Position numbers and translations under genes: made by a program. A DNA stretch of 64,000 nucleotides from Pseudogemmobacter hezensis (GTDB taxonomy: Bacteria; Pseudomonadota; Alphaproteobacteria; Rhodobacterales; Rhodobacteraceae), in assembly GCF_013155295.1 (NCBI RefSeq), contig NZ_JABJXT010000008.1, forward strand, positions 62,001 to 126,000, in the 5' to 3' direction. Below are positions 47,545 to 56,834 of the stretch, one piece after another (position 1 is the first letter of the stretch; each line of letters begins with the position of its first letter). The notes beneath the pieces are model-generated. The model made no database searches. It was not told the DNA's origin and saw only the letters and a list, made by a program, of their open reading frames with translations.

Positions 47545-48348
47545 TTACAGCTGCACCCTGGTCACGCCTTCGGGCAGGATCTGCCCTGGCCGCGCGGTCA
47601 TCAGGACCGACAGCTCGCTCTCGCCCGCCAGCAGCCCCAAAACCTGGGTTGCGGCAGGCTCGATTTCGTCCAGCGCCAGCACAAGCACACCGGGGCGGTG
47701 CACCAGCGCAAGCGCGATCCGCAGCGCCAGCCTTTGCGCCGAAGCAAGGCTGCCCAGTTTCGCCCCGGCCAGCGCCCCCAGCCCGACCAGATCCAGCGCA
47801 TCGGTGATGGCCTGGCGCTGATCGGGGTCATGCACCTCGCCCCAGTCGCAGCCCCGGGGCAAGACCTCTCGCACCAGGGTCTGCCAGAGGCTCGCCTCAG
47901 GATCGCCCTGATCCGGGGCGGGCAGCCAGGCGATCTTGCTGCGGATCTCAGCCGGGCTGAGCAACCAGATATCGCGCCCATCAAGGCAGACCGTGCCCGC
48001 AAGCGCCGCCGCCCGGCGGGTGACCAGGTCCAGGACCCCCTCGGCCAGGACCGGGTCGGCGCTGCAAAGCGCAATCTTCGCCCCGCGCGGCAGGCTAAGG
48101 CTGAAACGCGGCCATTTGCGCCGATCCTGCGCCAGCGGCTGGCCGGGCAAGACAACGCGGCGCAGCTCTATCGCGGGCAGAGCCTGAGGCTGGGGGGGCT
48201 GAGACCGCGACGCCAGGGTCAGAGCGGCAGTGTCTGGGAATGGGGCTATGCGGTTTGGGGCGGGATCAATATGGCGTGGCGCGGGCAACAGCCCATGTTT
48301 GGCGACAGCGCTATCTGGCCCGGGGGACCGGGGGCTTGCAGAAATCAT
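47545..48348 (-). CDS. ABC-ATPase-like protein lacking a P-loop, under a B12 riboswitch
   Basis: 267 residues. After ~58 Pro/Ala-rich residues, the sequence follows a FecE/BtuD-type ABC ATPase: IELRRVVLPG, then LDGRDIWLLSPAEIRSKIAWLP (quoted in part), and a helix ending DALDLVGLGALAG. The Walker A site reads CSADPVLAEG (~95-104) instead of GxxGxGKS. The signature is LASAQ (~201-205) rather than LSGGQ. Walker B VLVLALDE (~221-228) is kept; the H-loop His is absent (LMTARP). It should not hydrolyse ATP normally. ATG 48348 has AAGGAG six bases upstream. It is the only gene behind the riboswitch at 48395-48602, and no btuC or btuF is adjacent. Confidence 0.75.
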   Translation of the reverse strand: MISASPRSPGPDSAVAKHGLLPAPRHIDPAPNRIAPFPDTAALTLASRSQPPQPQALPAIELRRVVLPGQPLAQDRRKWPRFSLSLPRGAKIALCSADPVLAEGVLDLVTRRAAALAGTVCLDGRDIWLLSPAEIRSKIAWLPAPDQGDPEASLWQTLVREVLPRGCDWGEVHDPDQRQAITDALDLVGLGALAGAKLGSLASAQRLALRIALALVHRPGVLVLALDEIEPAATQVLGLLAGESELSVLMTARPGQILPEGVTRVQL

Positions 48349-48394
48349 CAAAATCTCCTTCCGGGACTCCCCGCCCCGGCTGAAAGGTGGTCGT

Positions 48395-48602
48395 GATGAT
48401 GGCAGGTCTCCTGACTTGCGGGTCGCGGCCCCTCTTCGCCTTCCCGACCCGTCAGGGCCAGTGGCTGCTGAAGAAAGGCTCGCCGCTTACAGTTGCGGGG
48501 GCAGTCGGGGATTTGGCACCAAAAGCGCCGCACCCCGTTCCCTTTTCACCCGCTGCCCGCACCCCGGGACTTGCCCGAAGGATGGCAGCAGGAACCATCT
48601 CC
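48395..48602 (-). promoter_or_regulatory. Cobalamin riboswitch upstream of the ABC-like gene
   Basis: On the minus strand, conserved B12-riboswitch elements appear in order: P1 strand GATGG (48599-48595), GGGAACGGGGTGCGG, GGTGCCAAATCCCCGAC, the CCCGCAACTGTAAGCGG core, and the 3' box GTCAGGAGACCTGCC with closing CCATC. It ends ~47 bases before the ABC-like ATG, so it probably controls translation initiation or transcript elongation of that gene. Confidence 0.92.
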
Positions 48603-48770
48603 CGCAGGGAAACGCCGCAGGCAGGCCACGTCAAGCCTTTTTGGCCATTGGGCCGATGACAAAACGCCCCGCTGCCGCCGGATTGCGCGCATGAAAGTGC
48701 TGCGGCGGACAACGCCCGCGTTTGCGAAATGATGTTTGTGACTGCGCCTGCCCGGCGATCAATGGGGCAA

Positions 48771-48953
48771 TCAGTGCGGCAAGCCGGGCCGCAGACGGTT
48801 GACCTTCAGCCATTCGGGCCAGCCCCAGAGCCATTCTGCCCCGGCGATCAGCAGCGCGGCCGCGATCACCCCCAGCACCAGCAGCACCCGGCTCATCGGA
48901 GGCGGATTCCTTGCCCAGCGGGACGCGCGGATCATCCATGCCATTATGTTCAT
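48771..48953 (-). CDS. Small single-helix membrane protein, hypothetical
   Basis: 60 residues. One clear membrane helix (VLLVLGVIAAALLIAGAEWLW) follows a short basic N-terminus; the tail is GWPEWLKVNRLRPGLPH. An internal ATG at 48896 would give a 41-residue form starting directly before the helix (MSRVLLVLG). It lies 51 bases downstream of hpt on the same strand, so may share its transcript. No family recognised. Composition and helix quality support a real gene, but moderately. Confidence 0.5.
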   Translation of the reverse strand: MNIMAWMIRASRWARNPPPMSRVLLVLGVIAAALLIAGAEWLWGWPEWLKVNRLRPGLPH

Positions 48954-49004
48954 CGAGCAGCCTTCCCTCTGTCCTGCGCTGATCAGACCTGAGCCAGACC
49001 TGAC

Positions 49005-49625
49005 TTAACCCTGATCGGTAAACCGGACCTTGCCGATATAGGGAAGGTTGCGATTGCGCTGCGCGAAATCAATCCCATAGCCGACGACAAACTCATCGGG
49101 GATCTCGAATCCGGTCCAGCTGGCGCGGATCGGCACCTCGCGGCGCGAGGGCTTATCAAGCAGCGCACAGATCTCCAGTCGCTTTGGCTGGCGCGACATC
49201 AGCAGGGTTTTCACATGGGTCAGCGTGTGTCCGGTATCGACGATATCCTCGACCACCAGCACGTCACGGCCCTGGATCTCGCCGCGCAGATCTTTCAGGA
49301 TCCGCACCTCACGCGAGCTTTGCGTCGTATTCCCGTAAGACGAGGCCTCAAGGAAATCGACCTCGACGGGCAGGTTAATCTCGCGCACCAGATCGGCGAT
49401 AAAGACGAAAGAGCCGCGCAGCAGCCCGACCACCACCAGCTTTTCGGTGTCATGAAAGGCCTGGGTGATCTCACGCGCGAGGGTCTCGATACGCGCGGCA
49501 ATCGCCTTGGCGCTGATCAGCTGATCAATGACATAGGGGCGTGCAGTGGCGGGCGCAGAAGCAGGCGCGGTGGTGGCCACAGGGCCGGACGGGATGGCAG
49601 AGGGATCAGAGGTGGAATTGGTCAT
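49005..49625 (-). CDS. hpt: Hypoxanthine phosphoribosyltransferase
   Basis: 206 residues. Purine salvage: hypoxanthine (and guanine) plus PRPP to IMP or GMP. PRPP-binding loop [17 protein letters not shown] (~125-141), [13 protein letters not shown], and the C-terminal [20 protein letters not shown] are typical. The N-terminal ~30 residues are Thr/Ala/Pro-rich and outside the fold. ATG 49625 is preferred over ATG 49637 because AGG lies just upstream. It is divergent from the COQ10-like gene. Confidence 0.94.
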   Translation of the reverse strand: MTNSTSDPSAIPSGPVATTAPASAPATARPYVIDQLISAKAIAARIETLAREITQAFHDTEKLVVVGLLRGSFVFIADLVREINLPVEVDFLEASSYGNTTQSSREVRILKDLRGEIQGRDVLVVEDIVDTGHTLTHVKTLLMSRQPKRLEICALLDKPSRREVPIRASWTGFEIPDEFVVGYGIDFAQRNRNLPYIGKVRFTDQG

Positions 49626-49820
49626 CGGCCTGGGCATCGGAATGGGTCAAAGATAACGCGGCACCGCCGGGGATTGTGGAGATGCAGCCTTCCTTTTCGC
49701 GCCTATTGCGTGGCGGGAAAAGCGGAAACTGGGGCCCTAAGCCTGATTCCTGTGGTCATTGCCCTTGAAATCCCCGCCCTGGGGGGCGAGATGGGGCCAT
49801 AGCCGAAACGACGGTCTGAA

Positions 49821-50273
49821 ATGCCAAAGCACAACGAAACCCGCAATCTGCCCTGGACGGCACAGGAGATGTACAATCTCGTGGCCGATGTCGAAAGCTA
49901 TCCGAAATTCCTGCCCTGGAATGCGGCGGCGCGGATCCGCTCGCGCAGGCCGGTCGAGGGCGGCGAATTGCTTGAGGCGGATCTGGTGATCTCGTTCAAA
50001 GTCTTCCGCGAGCGTTTTGGCAGCCGGGTGACGCTTTTGCCCGGGCAAAAACAGATCCTGACCGAGTATATCGACGGCCCCTTCCGCTATATGCGCTCGA
50101 ACTGGGGGTTTCGGGATCTGGACAGCGGCGGCTGCGAGGTGACCTTCTTCGTCGATTTCGAGTTCAGGAATGCGATCTTGCAGGGCGTGATCGGGCTGGT
50201 GTTCAATGAGGCCATGCAGCGCATCGTCCGCGCCTTTGAACGCCGCGCGGCCGAGCTTTACGGCGCCAGATAA
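49821..50273 (+). CDS. COQ10/RatA-like START-domain protein
   Basis: 150 residues, a polyketide cyclase/START fold covering the entire protein. N-terminal LPWTAQEMYNLVADVESYPKFLPW and C-terminal NEAMQRIVRAFERRA are the family markers. In mitochondria and alphaproteobacteria such proteins bind ubiquinone and help its function in respiration; in E. coli the homolog is named RatA. The ubiquinone role is the likelier here. It is convergent with bluB. Confidence 0.9.
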   Translation: MPKHNETRNLPWTAQEMYNLVADVESYPKFLPWNAAARIRSRRPVEGGELLEADLVISFKVFRERFGSRVTLLPGQKQILTEYIDGPFRYMRSNWGFRDLDSGGCEVTFFVDFEFRNAILQGVIGLVFNEAMQRIVRAFERRAAELYGAR

Positions 50274-50279
50274 ACCCGC

Positions 50280-50352
50280 CGCCGGATGGGTGCCTCCCGC
50301 CGGATTGGTGCCCCCTCGCCGGGGCGGGCGGCCCCCTTGGGGGAATCCGCCC
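50280..50352. terminator. 18-bp direct repeat plus hairpin between convergent genes
   Basis: Two 18-bp copies (50280-50297 and 50298-50315; consensus CGCCGGATKGGTGCCYCC) are followed by a nested inverted repeat GGGCGGCCCCC-TT-GGGGG-AAT-CCGCCC (50326-50352). It separates the COQ10-like gene from bluB. There is no U-tract, so termination is only a possibility. Confidence 0.5.
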
Positions 50353-50358
50353 AGGCCA

Positions 50359-51702
<1,344 letters not shown>

Positions 51703-51708
51703 TCAGCC

Positions 51709-52083
51709 ATGTTCTCGAAAACCGCCGACCAGACCTCTGAACCCGCAGCGCCCCATGGCGCAGGGCGCAGCAATGCCAATCGCTCGGTGCTTGGCCCGGA
51801 TCTGAAGATCACCGGAGAGATCACCTCGACCGGCGCGCTGGAAATCCTCGGTGAGGTTGACGGCAATATCACCGCCGACGGCCTGATCGTGGGGCAAAAT
51901 GGCCGGGTATCAGGCACCGTGAACGCAGGCAGCGTCGAGGTGAATGGCCGCCTTGATGGCAAGGTCAGCAGCCGGCAATTCGTGATGCGCTCGGCCGCCC
52001 AGGTTGCCGCAGATATCGGCTACCAGACGCTGGTGATCGAAAGCGGTGCCGTGATCGAGGGCCGCTTTACCCGCAACGGCTGA
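51709..52083 (+). CDS. Bactofilin family protein, short form
   Basis: 124 residues. A short disordered head (MFSKTADQTSEPAAPHGAGR) is followed by the bactofilin beta-helix (LKITGEITSTGALEILGEVD, then repeated GxVxG-type turns) to almost the last residue. It is smaller than the first bactofilin and not next to a peptidase gene. The frame opens further left, but ATG 51709 gives the family start. It likely builds cytoplasmic filaments for cell-shape or envelope tasks. It is the second bactofilin in the window. Confidence 0.9.
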   Translation: MFSKTADQTSEPAAPHGAGRSNANRSVLGPDLKITGEITSTGALEILGEVDGNITADGLIVGQNGRVSGTVNAGSVEVNGRLDGKVSSRQFVMRSAAQVAADIGYQTLVIESGAVIEGRFTRNG

Positions 52084-52197
52084 GGCCCTGGGGTGCTGTT
52101 GCAGCGCATGGCCAAGGCAAGACAGCCCGGCCATGCGGATGACGCGACGGCATGACGCGCGACCATTAAGGCCAGCTGAATTCAAAGCGATCAGATC

Positions 52198-52626
52198 TCA
52201 GCGCAGGCCGATTTCGGAAAGCGCACGCTCCAGTTCGGGCGGCAGGCTGTCATCGCCGTCGCGGCCCGCGATCAGATCGGGCGGCACATCCTCAGGGGCG
52301 ATATAGCGCCAGCCCTGAAACGGCCTGCGCGGGGCGGGCGCGGTGCGGATGATCTCACGATCCAGGATGATGGCACAGCGGGCAATCCCGTCGCCGTGAT
52401 CGACCTGCTCAAGCGCCAGCACCCGCTGCCTGCACAGGATCACCCCCTTAATCACCCAGTAAAGCGAGCCGCCCGCCAGCAGCTCTGCCTCGCGTTTTGG
52501 CCACATGCGGGTGACATGGCCCGCCCGCCCCTGCGGCCAATGCACGGCGTTCTGCTCTTGCCAGGCGACAAGATCGGCGACGCTTTCAGAGCCGACGCTG
52601 AGTTTAAGAAGGTTAACGAATCCCAT
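52198..52626 (-). CDS. DUF1489 family protein
   Basis: 142 residues, cytoplasmic. The family pattern is recognised from VNLLKLSVGSESVADLVAWQ at the N-terminus, HVTRMWPKREAELLAGGSLYWVIKG and the C-terminal RPFQGWRYIAPEDVPPDL (each quoted as 20 residues or fewer in part). The function is unknown; it is conserved across alphaproteobacteria. It is transcribed leftward with the nuclease fusion gene upstream but 139 bases away. Confidence 0.88.
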   Translation of the reverse strand: MGFVNLLKLSVGSESVADLVAWQEQNAVHWPQGRAGHVTRMWPKREAELLAGGSLYWVIKGVILCRQRVLALEQVDHGDGIARCAIILDREIIRTAPAPRRPFQGWRYIAPEDVPPDLIAGRDGDDSLPPELERALSEIGLR

Positions 52627-52765
52627 GCGGCGATCATAGCCCCGGCCCCCGCAGCCGCAAGCGCTGCTGCGTGAAGAGTGGCGCGTGAGGGCTGTCGCAA
52701 AAGCACTTGCCCCCGCGCCCGAAACCAGGCTGCAGCCTGTTTAAGACAGCCGCAGCGGATCCGGC

Positions 52766-54547
52766 TCAGCCCTCCGCGTCTTTGGCGCAAAGGGCGATGC
52801 GATAGCGATATGGGGCGGTCTGGGTCACCGCGACGCGGTCTCCCGCCTTCACCCCGAAACGGATAAAGAAATCCCGCGTCCAGCCGCGTTTGCGAAAGAA
52901 GCGTTTGCTGCCATCGAGATCGGTCATCACCAGCTGATCGCCCCCCCAGTCAAGCGAAATCTCACGCGCGGCGGCGCTGGCACGGCCGGAGCCGCCAATC
53001 GCATCCGCCGGGAAACGTTCAAAAAACGGGCGCAGATAGATGTGATTGTGGTCGATATTGCCCTGGGTGATTTCGGTAACCCCGATCAGCGCAGGCAAGG
53101 CTGCAGACATATGCGCAGGTGTATCTGCCGGTGTATCTGCCGGTGTATCCGCAGGTGTTTCATCGCCGTCTGCGGGCGCTGTGCCTTCTGATCGGGGCGG
53201 ACCTGCGCCCTGCCCCGGTTCAGCCAGGGCCGGCGGGGACGCAGGCGCGGGATCATCCTCGATCAGGCTGAAATCCTCATCGGCTTGCGCCACGGGCTTT
53301 GCCGCCGGGCCCGGACCAGCGCCGAGCCCGGGCGTCAGGGTCAGCCGCGCCCCTTCGGCATGCAAGACCACCTCGGCGGCGGCGCGGGCATCCTCTCCGG
53401 CGTCGTGATGCTCGAACTGAAGGCCCAGATGCTGGCGCAGGCTGGCCAGGCCATGACCGCCATTGCCGCGCAGCTCTGGCCAGGCGGCGCGGGCCACCTG
53501 CACGGAATCGCGCCAGCGCCAGTCGGGCACCGGAAGCCCGTTGTGGCGGCAGGCCGCCGCAATCGCCCCGCTGTCAAAACTGGAATGCTGATAGACCGTC
53601 GTGCCCTGCAATGCGGCCTGCAGCACCGGCAGAACCTGGGCAAAGATCGGGGCGCCGCGCACCGTTTTCGCGCTGATCCGGTGCAGCCAGGTAAAGGCCC
53701 AGCGGTCGGTCTGCGGATCGACATAGGTCACCCAGGTCTCGACCGAATTGTCGGGGCGAACGGCGGCAACACCAATCTGGCAGATGCTGCCACGGTCATG
53801 GTTGGCCGTCTCGACATCCAGCGCAAAGAAGCGAAACGGCCCCTTGGGAAAGGGTGTCATCCCTGCGGGCGGTTTTGGAACAGGTGCCACGCCAGGCTTT
53901 GACACAGGCTGTGCCGGGAGCCGTGACGAGAGCCGTGACGAAAGCTGTGACGGGGCCTTCGCCGCGGCCAGAGGCATGCCCTTTATCCCCGAGGTCACCC
54001 GGGCCGTCAGAAAGCGCAGCCGCTGACGCTCCAGCGCGGCCCGCTCAGCAGCCCCCCAGCCCAGCCGCGCCAGCGTCGCCTCGACCTGCGCCACCGGCTC
54101 TTCGCCGGGCGGGGTCTGGCGGCGATTCCAGGCTGTGGCCCCCTCCGGGGCCAGGCGGATCACCTCGGCCTCAGCCCAGGCGATATTGGCGCTGTCGGGC
54201 AAGACCAGCCAGATCGCCCGGCAATGATCGCTTATAAAGGCGCGGCGCAGCGTCTTTGCGAGTGTGCCATCCTCGCGGCTGAGCGTATCATTGCGGTCGC
54301 GCCACATGCGGCCAACATTATACATGGCCGAGAAATAGTGGCTCATCCCCTCAGATCCGCTGCGGTGCCGATGATGGATACGCTCATGCAGGCTTTGCCG
54401 CTGAGAGCTGGTCGAGCCGATATAGCGCAGCACACCCAGGTGATCGACCAGGCCATAAAGGCCACGCGCGTCGCGCGGGGCTTCATCGGTGGGGCGCGGC
54501 GGGGCCGCCAGCAGGCTGGCCAGAAGATCAGCAGGGGAAAGGGACAT
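52766..54547 (-). CDS. GIY-YIG / DEDDh exonuclease fusion protein
   Basis: 593 residues, three parts. (1) GIY-YIG nuclease-like domain (~26-150): GLY 29-31, YIG 42-44, Arg56 and Glu126/128 in AWAEAEVIRL. (2) DnaQ-type 3'-5' exonuclease (~238-400): FFALDVETA (Asp244, Glu246), SSFDSGAI and HHDAGEDA supply all DEDDh residues. (3) A C-terminal domain (~500-593) with NHIYLRPFFERFP and GSKRFFRKRGWTRDFFIRFG that I do not recognise. Linkers are low complexity (LSSRLSSR, PADTPADTPADT). ATG 54547 has AAAGG seven bases upstream. Probable DNA repair or processing enzyme. It appears to be transcribed alone. Confidence 0.85.
   Translation of the reverse strand: MSLSPADLLASLLAAPPRPTDEAPRDARGLYGLVDHLGVLRYIGSTSSQRQSLHERIHHRHRSGSEGMSHYFSAMYNVGRMWRDRNDTLSREDGTLAKTLRRAFISDHCRAIWLVLPDSANIAWAEAEVIRLAPEGATAWNRRQTPPGEEPVAQVEATLARLGWGAAERAALERQRLRFLTARVTSGIKGMPLAAAKAPSQLSSRLSSRLPAQPVSKPGVAPVPKPPAGMTPFPKGPFRFFALDVETANHDRGSICQIGVAAVRPDNSVETWVTYVDPQTDRWAFTWLHRISAKTVRGAPIFAQVLPVLQAALQGTTVYQHSSFDSGAIAAACRHNGLPVPDWRWRDSVQVARAAWPELRGNGGHGLASLRQHLGLQFEHHDAGEDARAAAEVVLHAEGARLTLTPGLGAGPGPAAKPVAQADEDFSLIEDDPAPASPPALAEPGQGAGPPRSEGTAPADGDETPADTPADTPADTPAHMSAALPALIGVTEITQGNIDHNHIYLRPFFERFPADAIGGSGRASAAAREISLDWGGDQLVMTDLDGSKRFFRKRGWTRDFFIRFGVKAGDRVAVTQTAPYRYRIALCAKDAEG
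53115..53162 (-). repeat. Four 12-bp tandem repeats in the exonuclease C-terminal linker
   Basis: Units of consensus GCCGGTGTATCT on the + strand (starts 53115, 53127, 53139, 53151) encode the PADT repeats. A second 12-bp repeat in the same gene (~53919-53954, GAGAGCCGTGAC-like) encodes the LSSR repeats. Confidence 0.88.
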
Positions 54548-54897
54548 GGACGGGCCTTTGGGCAAAACGCAAGCGACCGTCTGCAACAGCATCCGCCCCG
54601 GGAAAGCCGGGCACGCGCATGGCCCGGTCAGCCCGAGGTATTCATGGCCGCACAGAACAGCATGCCCCCTCTACCCCCGCGCCGCAACAGACGCAAAGAA
54701 GAAGCTGCCCTGGTCCTTTGCCCCTTACCCGAATCTCAGGCCCGAATCTCAGGCCCGATTCTTAGCCCCGGATCGCAGGCCCAGGTTTCTGGCCCGGATT
54801 TCTGACCCGGATCAAAGATCCTGAAGCAAAGTCACGGATCATCACAGCAAGGCGGGAAGGACAGCCCGAAAAACCACAGGTGCCCTGGCTTGGGGGC
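54548..54897. other. Intergenic region with repeat array, no gene seen
   Basis: 350 bases between the nuclease fusion start and the metal-sensor-like gene, both leftward. It contains seven 13-bp repeats (54728-54818) and presumably the fusion gene's promoter. I see no convincing ORF or structured RNA. Confidence 0.5.
54728..54818. repeat. Seven 13-bp tandem repeats
   Basis: Units start every 13 bases from 54728 and all begin CCC. The first two are identical (CCCGAATCTCAGG); later ones diverge. The core CCCGGATCTGA-like sequence resembles the 16-bp repeats at 27661. Confidence 0.88.
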
Positions 54898-55434
54898 TCA
54901 GTCTTTGCGCTTTGGCGGTGGGCGCAGGGCCTCTTCCAGACGATGCGCATAGGCCAGCCGCTCTTTATCATTCAGCGTCGCAAGATAGGCACCGATGACA
55001 TCGCTGGCGCTGGTCAGCCGGCGGCTGTTGTGCAGCGATATCGTCGCAAGCGCCGTCTGCATCGCGGCCGGGTCAAATGGCTCGGCCCGCAGCGCGGCCA
55101 GCAGGGGATCGTAATCCTCGCGCAGCTGCTGATGGCCGCGCTTCATCTCTGGCTGGCGGCTGACCCAGGCCTCACGCATGGCCCGCCAGTCCTCGCCGCG
55201 CATTGCGGTTGCCAGCGGCCCAAGCCCGTTGTCACGTCGCCCGCCGCCGCCCTCATGCCCCAGCCAGATCCCGGCCCAAAGCCCGCCAATGGCCAGGTTC
55301 AGCGCCAGCGACACCACCAGCAAAGCCCGCACCCAGCCGCGTGTTCTGACGACCGCAGCAGCAGTCGCGGCACCTGTATCCGAGGGGCTGTCCATCTTAT
55401 CATTCCCAGCCATATGAGACCCGTTATCACTCAT
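54898..55434 (-). CDS. Periplasmic heavy-metal sensor-like protein (CnrX/ZraP type)
   Basis: 178 residues. One N-terminal membrane anchor (WVRALLVVSLALNLAIGGLW, ~33-52), then a periplasmic four-helix-type domain with MREAWVSRQPEMKRGHQQLR and LEEALRPPPKRKD. This matches the CnrX/NccX/ZraP 'periplasmic heavy metal sensor' family. In Cnr-type systems it binds an anti-sigma factor. It is the third gene of the ECF sigma operon. TTG 55440 is an alternative start; ATG 55434 is chosen. The metal ligands typical of CnrX are not obvious. Confidence 0.82.
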   Translation of the reverse strand: MSDNGSHMAGNDKMDSPSDTGAATAAAVVRTRGWVRALLVVSLALNLAIGGLWAGIWLGHEGGGGRRDNGLGPLATAMRGEDWRAMREAWVSRQPEMKRGHQQLREDYDPLLAALRAEPFDPAAMQTALATISLHNSRRLTSASDVIGAYLATLNDKERLAYAHRLEEALRPPPKRKD

Positions 55435-55440
55435 GTCCAA

Positions 55441-55950
55441 TCAGCCTCCGGCCAGAAAATAAATGGCAACCGGCTCGATCTCGAGACCATCCTCTGCGGC
55501 AGAGGCCGGCAGGAAGTTATCGCCAAGCCCGGCCGGATCGGTATAGCCCAGAAACAGCGCCGCCATCATCACCGCCCCAAGCGAGGCCACCACACCGGCG
55601 CCGCCAAAACCCGCACTCAGCGCCGCCCAAAGCCGTGACAGGCCAGATACAGGCGGCCCAGATACAAACACCCCAGGCCGAGACCGCGCGGTTCTGGGCG
55701 CTGCAGTTCTGGGCGCGGCGGGCATCCCGGCTGAGCTGCCCGAGTGGGAAGCCGGGGCCAGATCGCCCCGAACTGCCAGATCAACAGCCAGACCGGCAGC
55801 CTGCTCAGTTTGCGCCGCCGCTGCCGGCATCTGCGCGATTGCATCATTCATCACCCGGGCAAAAAGCGCATCCGAGGGGGCAGCCTCACTGGCCCGCAGC
55901 CTGGCAAAGACCCGATCAAGTTCCGACATGCTGAGCTGATTGTCTGCCAT
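55441..55950 (-). CDS. Putative anti-sigma-like membrane protein
   Basis: 169 residues. Cytoplasmic N-terminal ~40 residues (LDRVFARLRASEAAPSDALF), Pro/Ala-rich linker, one membrane helix (GGAGVVASLGAVMMAALFLG, ~122-141) and a short periplasmic tail. No named family recognised. It lies between the ECF sigma gene (3-base gap) and the metal-sensor-like gene, the place of the anti-sigma factor (CnrY-like) in Cnr-type operons, so that role is inferred from position and topology. Confidence 0.65.
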   Translation of the reverse strand: MADNQLSMSELDRVFARLRASEAAPSDALFARVMNDAIAQMPAAAAQTEQAAGLAVDLAVRGDLAPASHSGSSAGMPAAPRTAAPRTARSRPGVFVSGPPVSGLSRLWAALSAGFGGAGVVASLGAVMMAALFLGYTDPAGLGDNFLPASAAEDGLEIEPVAIYFLAGG

Positions 55951-55953
55951 CGC

Positions 55954-56568
55954 TTACTCTCCCTCAAATCCCAGCAGCGCCCGCTGCCCCGCCAGAGCAG
56001 CCGCAAGCGCCCGCCGCCCCCTTGCCGTCAGGCTTTCAACCGCCTCGACACCCACATTCATCACCGCCGCGATCTCGGGGTTCGAGAACCCCTCAAGATG
56101 GCGCAGCACCACCGCCTCACGCTGGCGCGGCGGCAGATCATTCAGCGCCCGGTCCAGCGCCGCCATCCGTTGCGCCGCAATCAGCTGCGCCTCGGCGCCG
56201 GGGCCGGGATCCGCAGCATCGGGCGCGTCGGTCAGCTCAAGCGGGGTGCCGCCAGTATGACGCTCGCGCCGCTTGCGGCTGCGATAGCGATCCGTCGCCA
56301 GGTTCGAGACCACCTGATAGGCCCAGGTCGAGACACGCGCCTCGCCCTCGCGCCAGCCAGGGGCGGCCCGCCACAGACGGAACATCGCCTCCTGGGCGAT
56401 ATCCTCTGCCTCAGCCCGGTCGCCGCCGCACATCCGGCTGGCAAAGGCCAGCAGCCGCGGCAAAAGCAGGGCCGTCAAAAGCCGCGCCGCCTCGGCATCG
56501 CCGCTGGCATAGCGGGCCAGCAGCAAGGCTTCCTCGTCCTGGCAAGGCAAATCCCGGGGCATATTCAT
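55954..56568 (-). CDS. ECF-type RNA polymerase sigma factor
   Basis: 204 residues. Sigma-70 region 2 (AEDIAQEAMFRLWRAAPGWR, then STWAYQVVSNLATDRYRSRK) and region 4 (LNDLPPRQREAVVLRHLEGFSNPEIAAVMN, quoted in part, with MNVGVEAVESLTARGR) are present and regions 1 and 3 absent. It is the first gene of an operon with a putative anti-sigma protein and a periplasmic sensor, suggesting envelope or metal stress control. ATG 56568 (MNMP) or 56562 (MPRD) could be the start. No convincing autoregulated promoter was identified. Confidence 0.92.
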   Translation of the reverse strand: MNMPRDLPCQDEEALLLARYASGDAEAARLLTALLLPRLLAFASRMCGGDRAEAEDIAQEAMFRLWRAAPGWREGEARVSTWAYQVVSNLATDRYRSRKRRERHTGGTPLELTDAPDAADPGPGAEAQLIAAQRMAALDRALNDLPPRQREAVVLRHLEGFSNPEIAAVMNVGVEAVESLTARGRRALAAALAGQRALLGFEGE

Positions 56569-56834
56569 TCCCGATTGTTAACCCAAAATCGTGACCATAA
56601 GCAAAGCGCCCCTCTGCTCTTGCAAATGATACGTGGCGCAAAGGGGTTTCCGTCGCATGTCTGTCATGAAAAGTGAAAAACGTGTCAGACCCGGCCCAGA
56701 GCGCGCCCCCATGTCCGGTGGGGCCCCCTGTACAGCCCATGTGCAGCCCCTGCGACGATAGTTCTCTGTAAAATACGTCTTAGGCCGCCTAGATTAGAGG
56801 CAGGGAAGAGAATCAGAAAGGCGCAGAGCCAGCC

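Noticed and set aside
54224-54971. Short ORFs across the 13-bp repeat array on both strands
   Set aside because: They translate into simple repeat peptides, have no SD, and run into neighbouring genes.
56569-56834. An ECF-type autoregulated promoter (GGAAAC...CGTATC) before the sigma operon
   Set aside because: The spacing is about 12 bases, too short for the usual 16-17.
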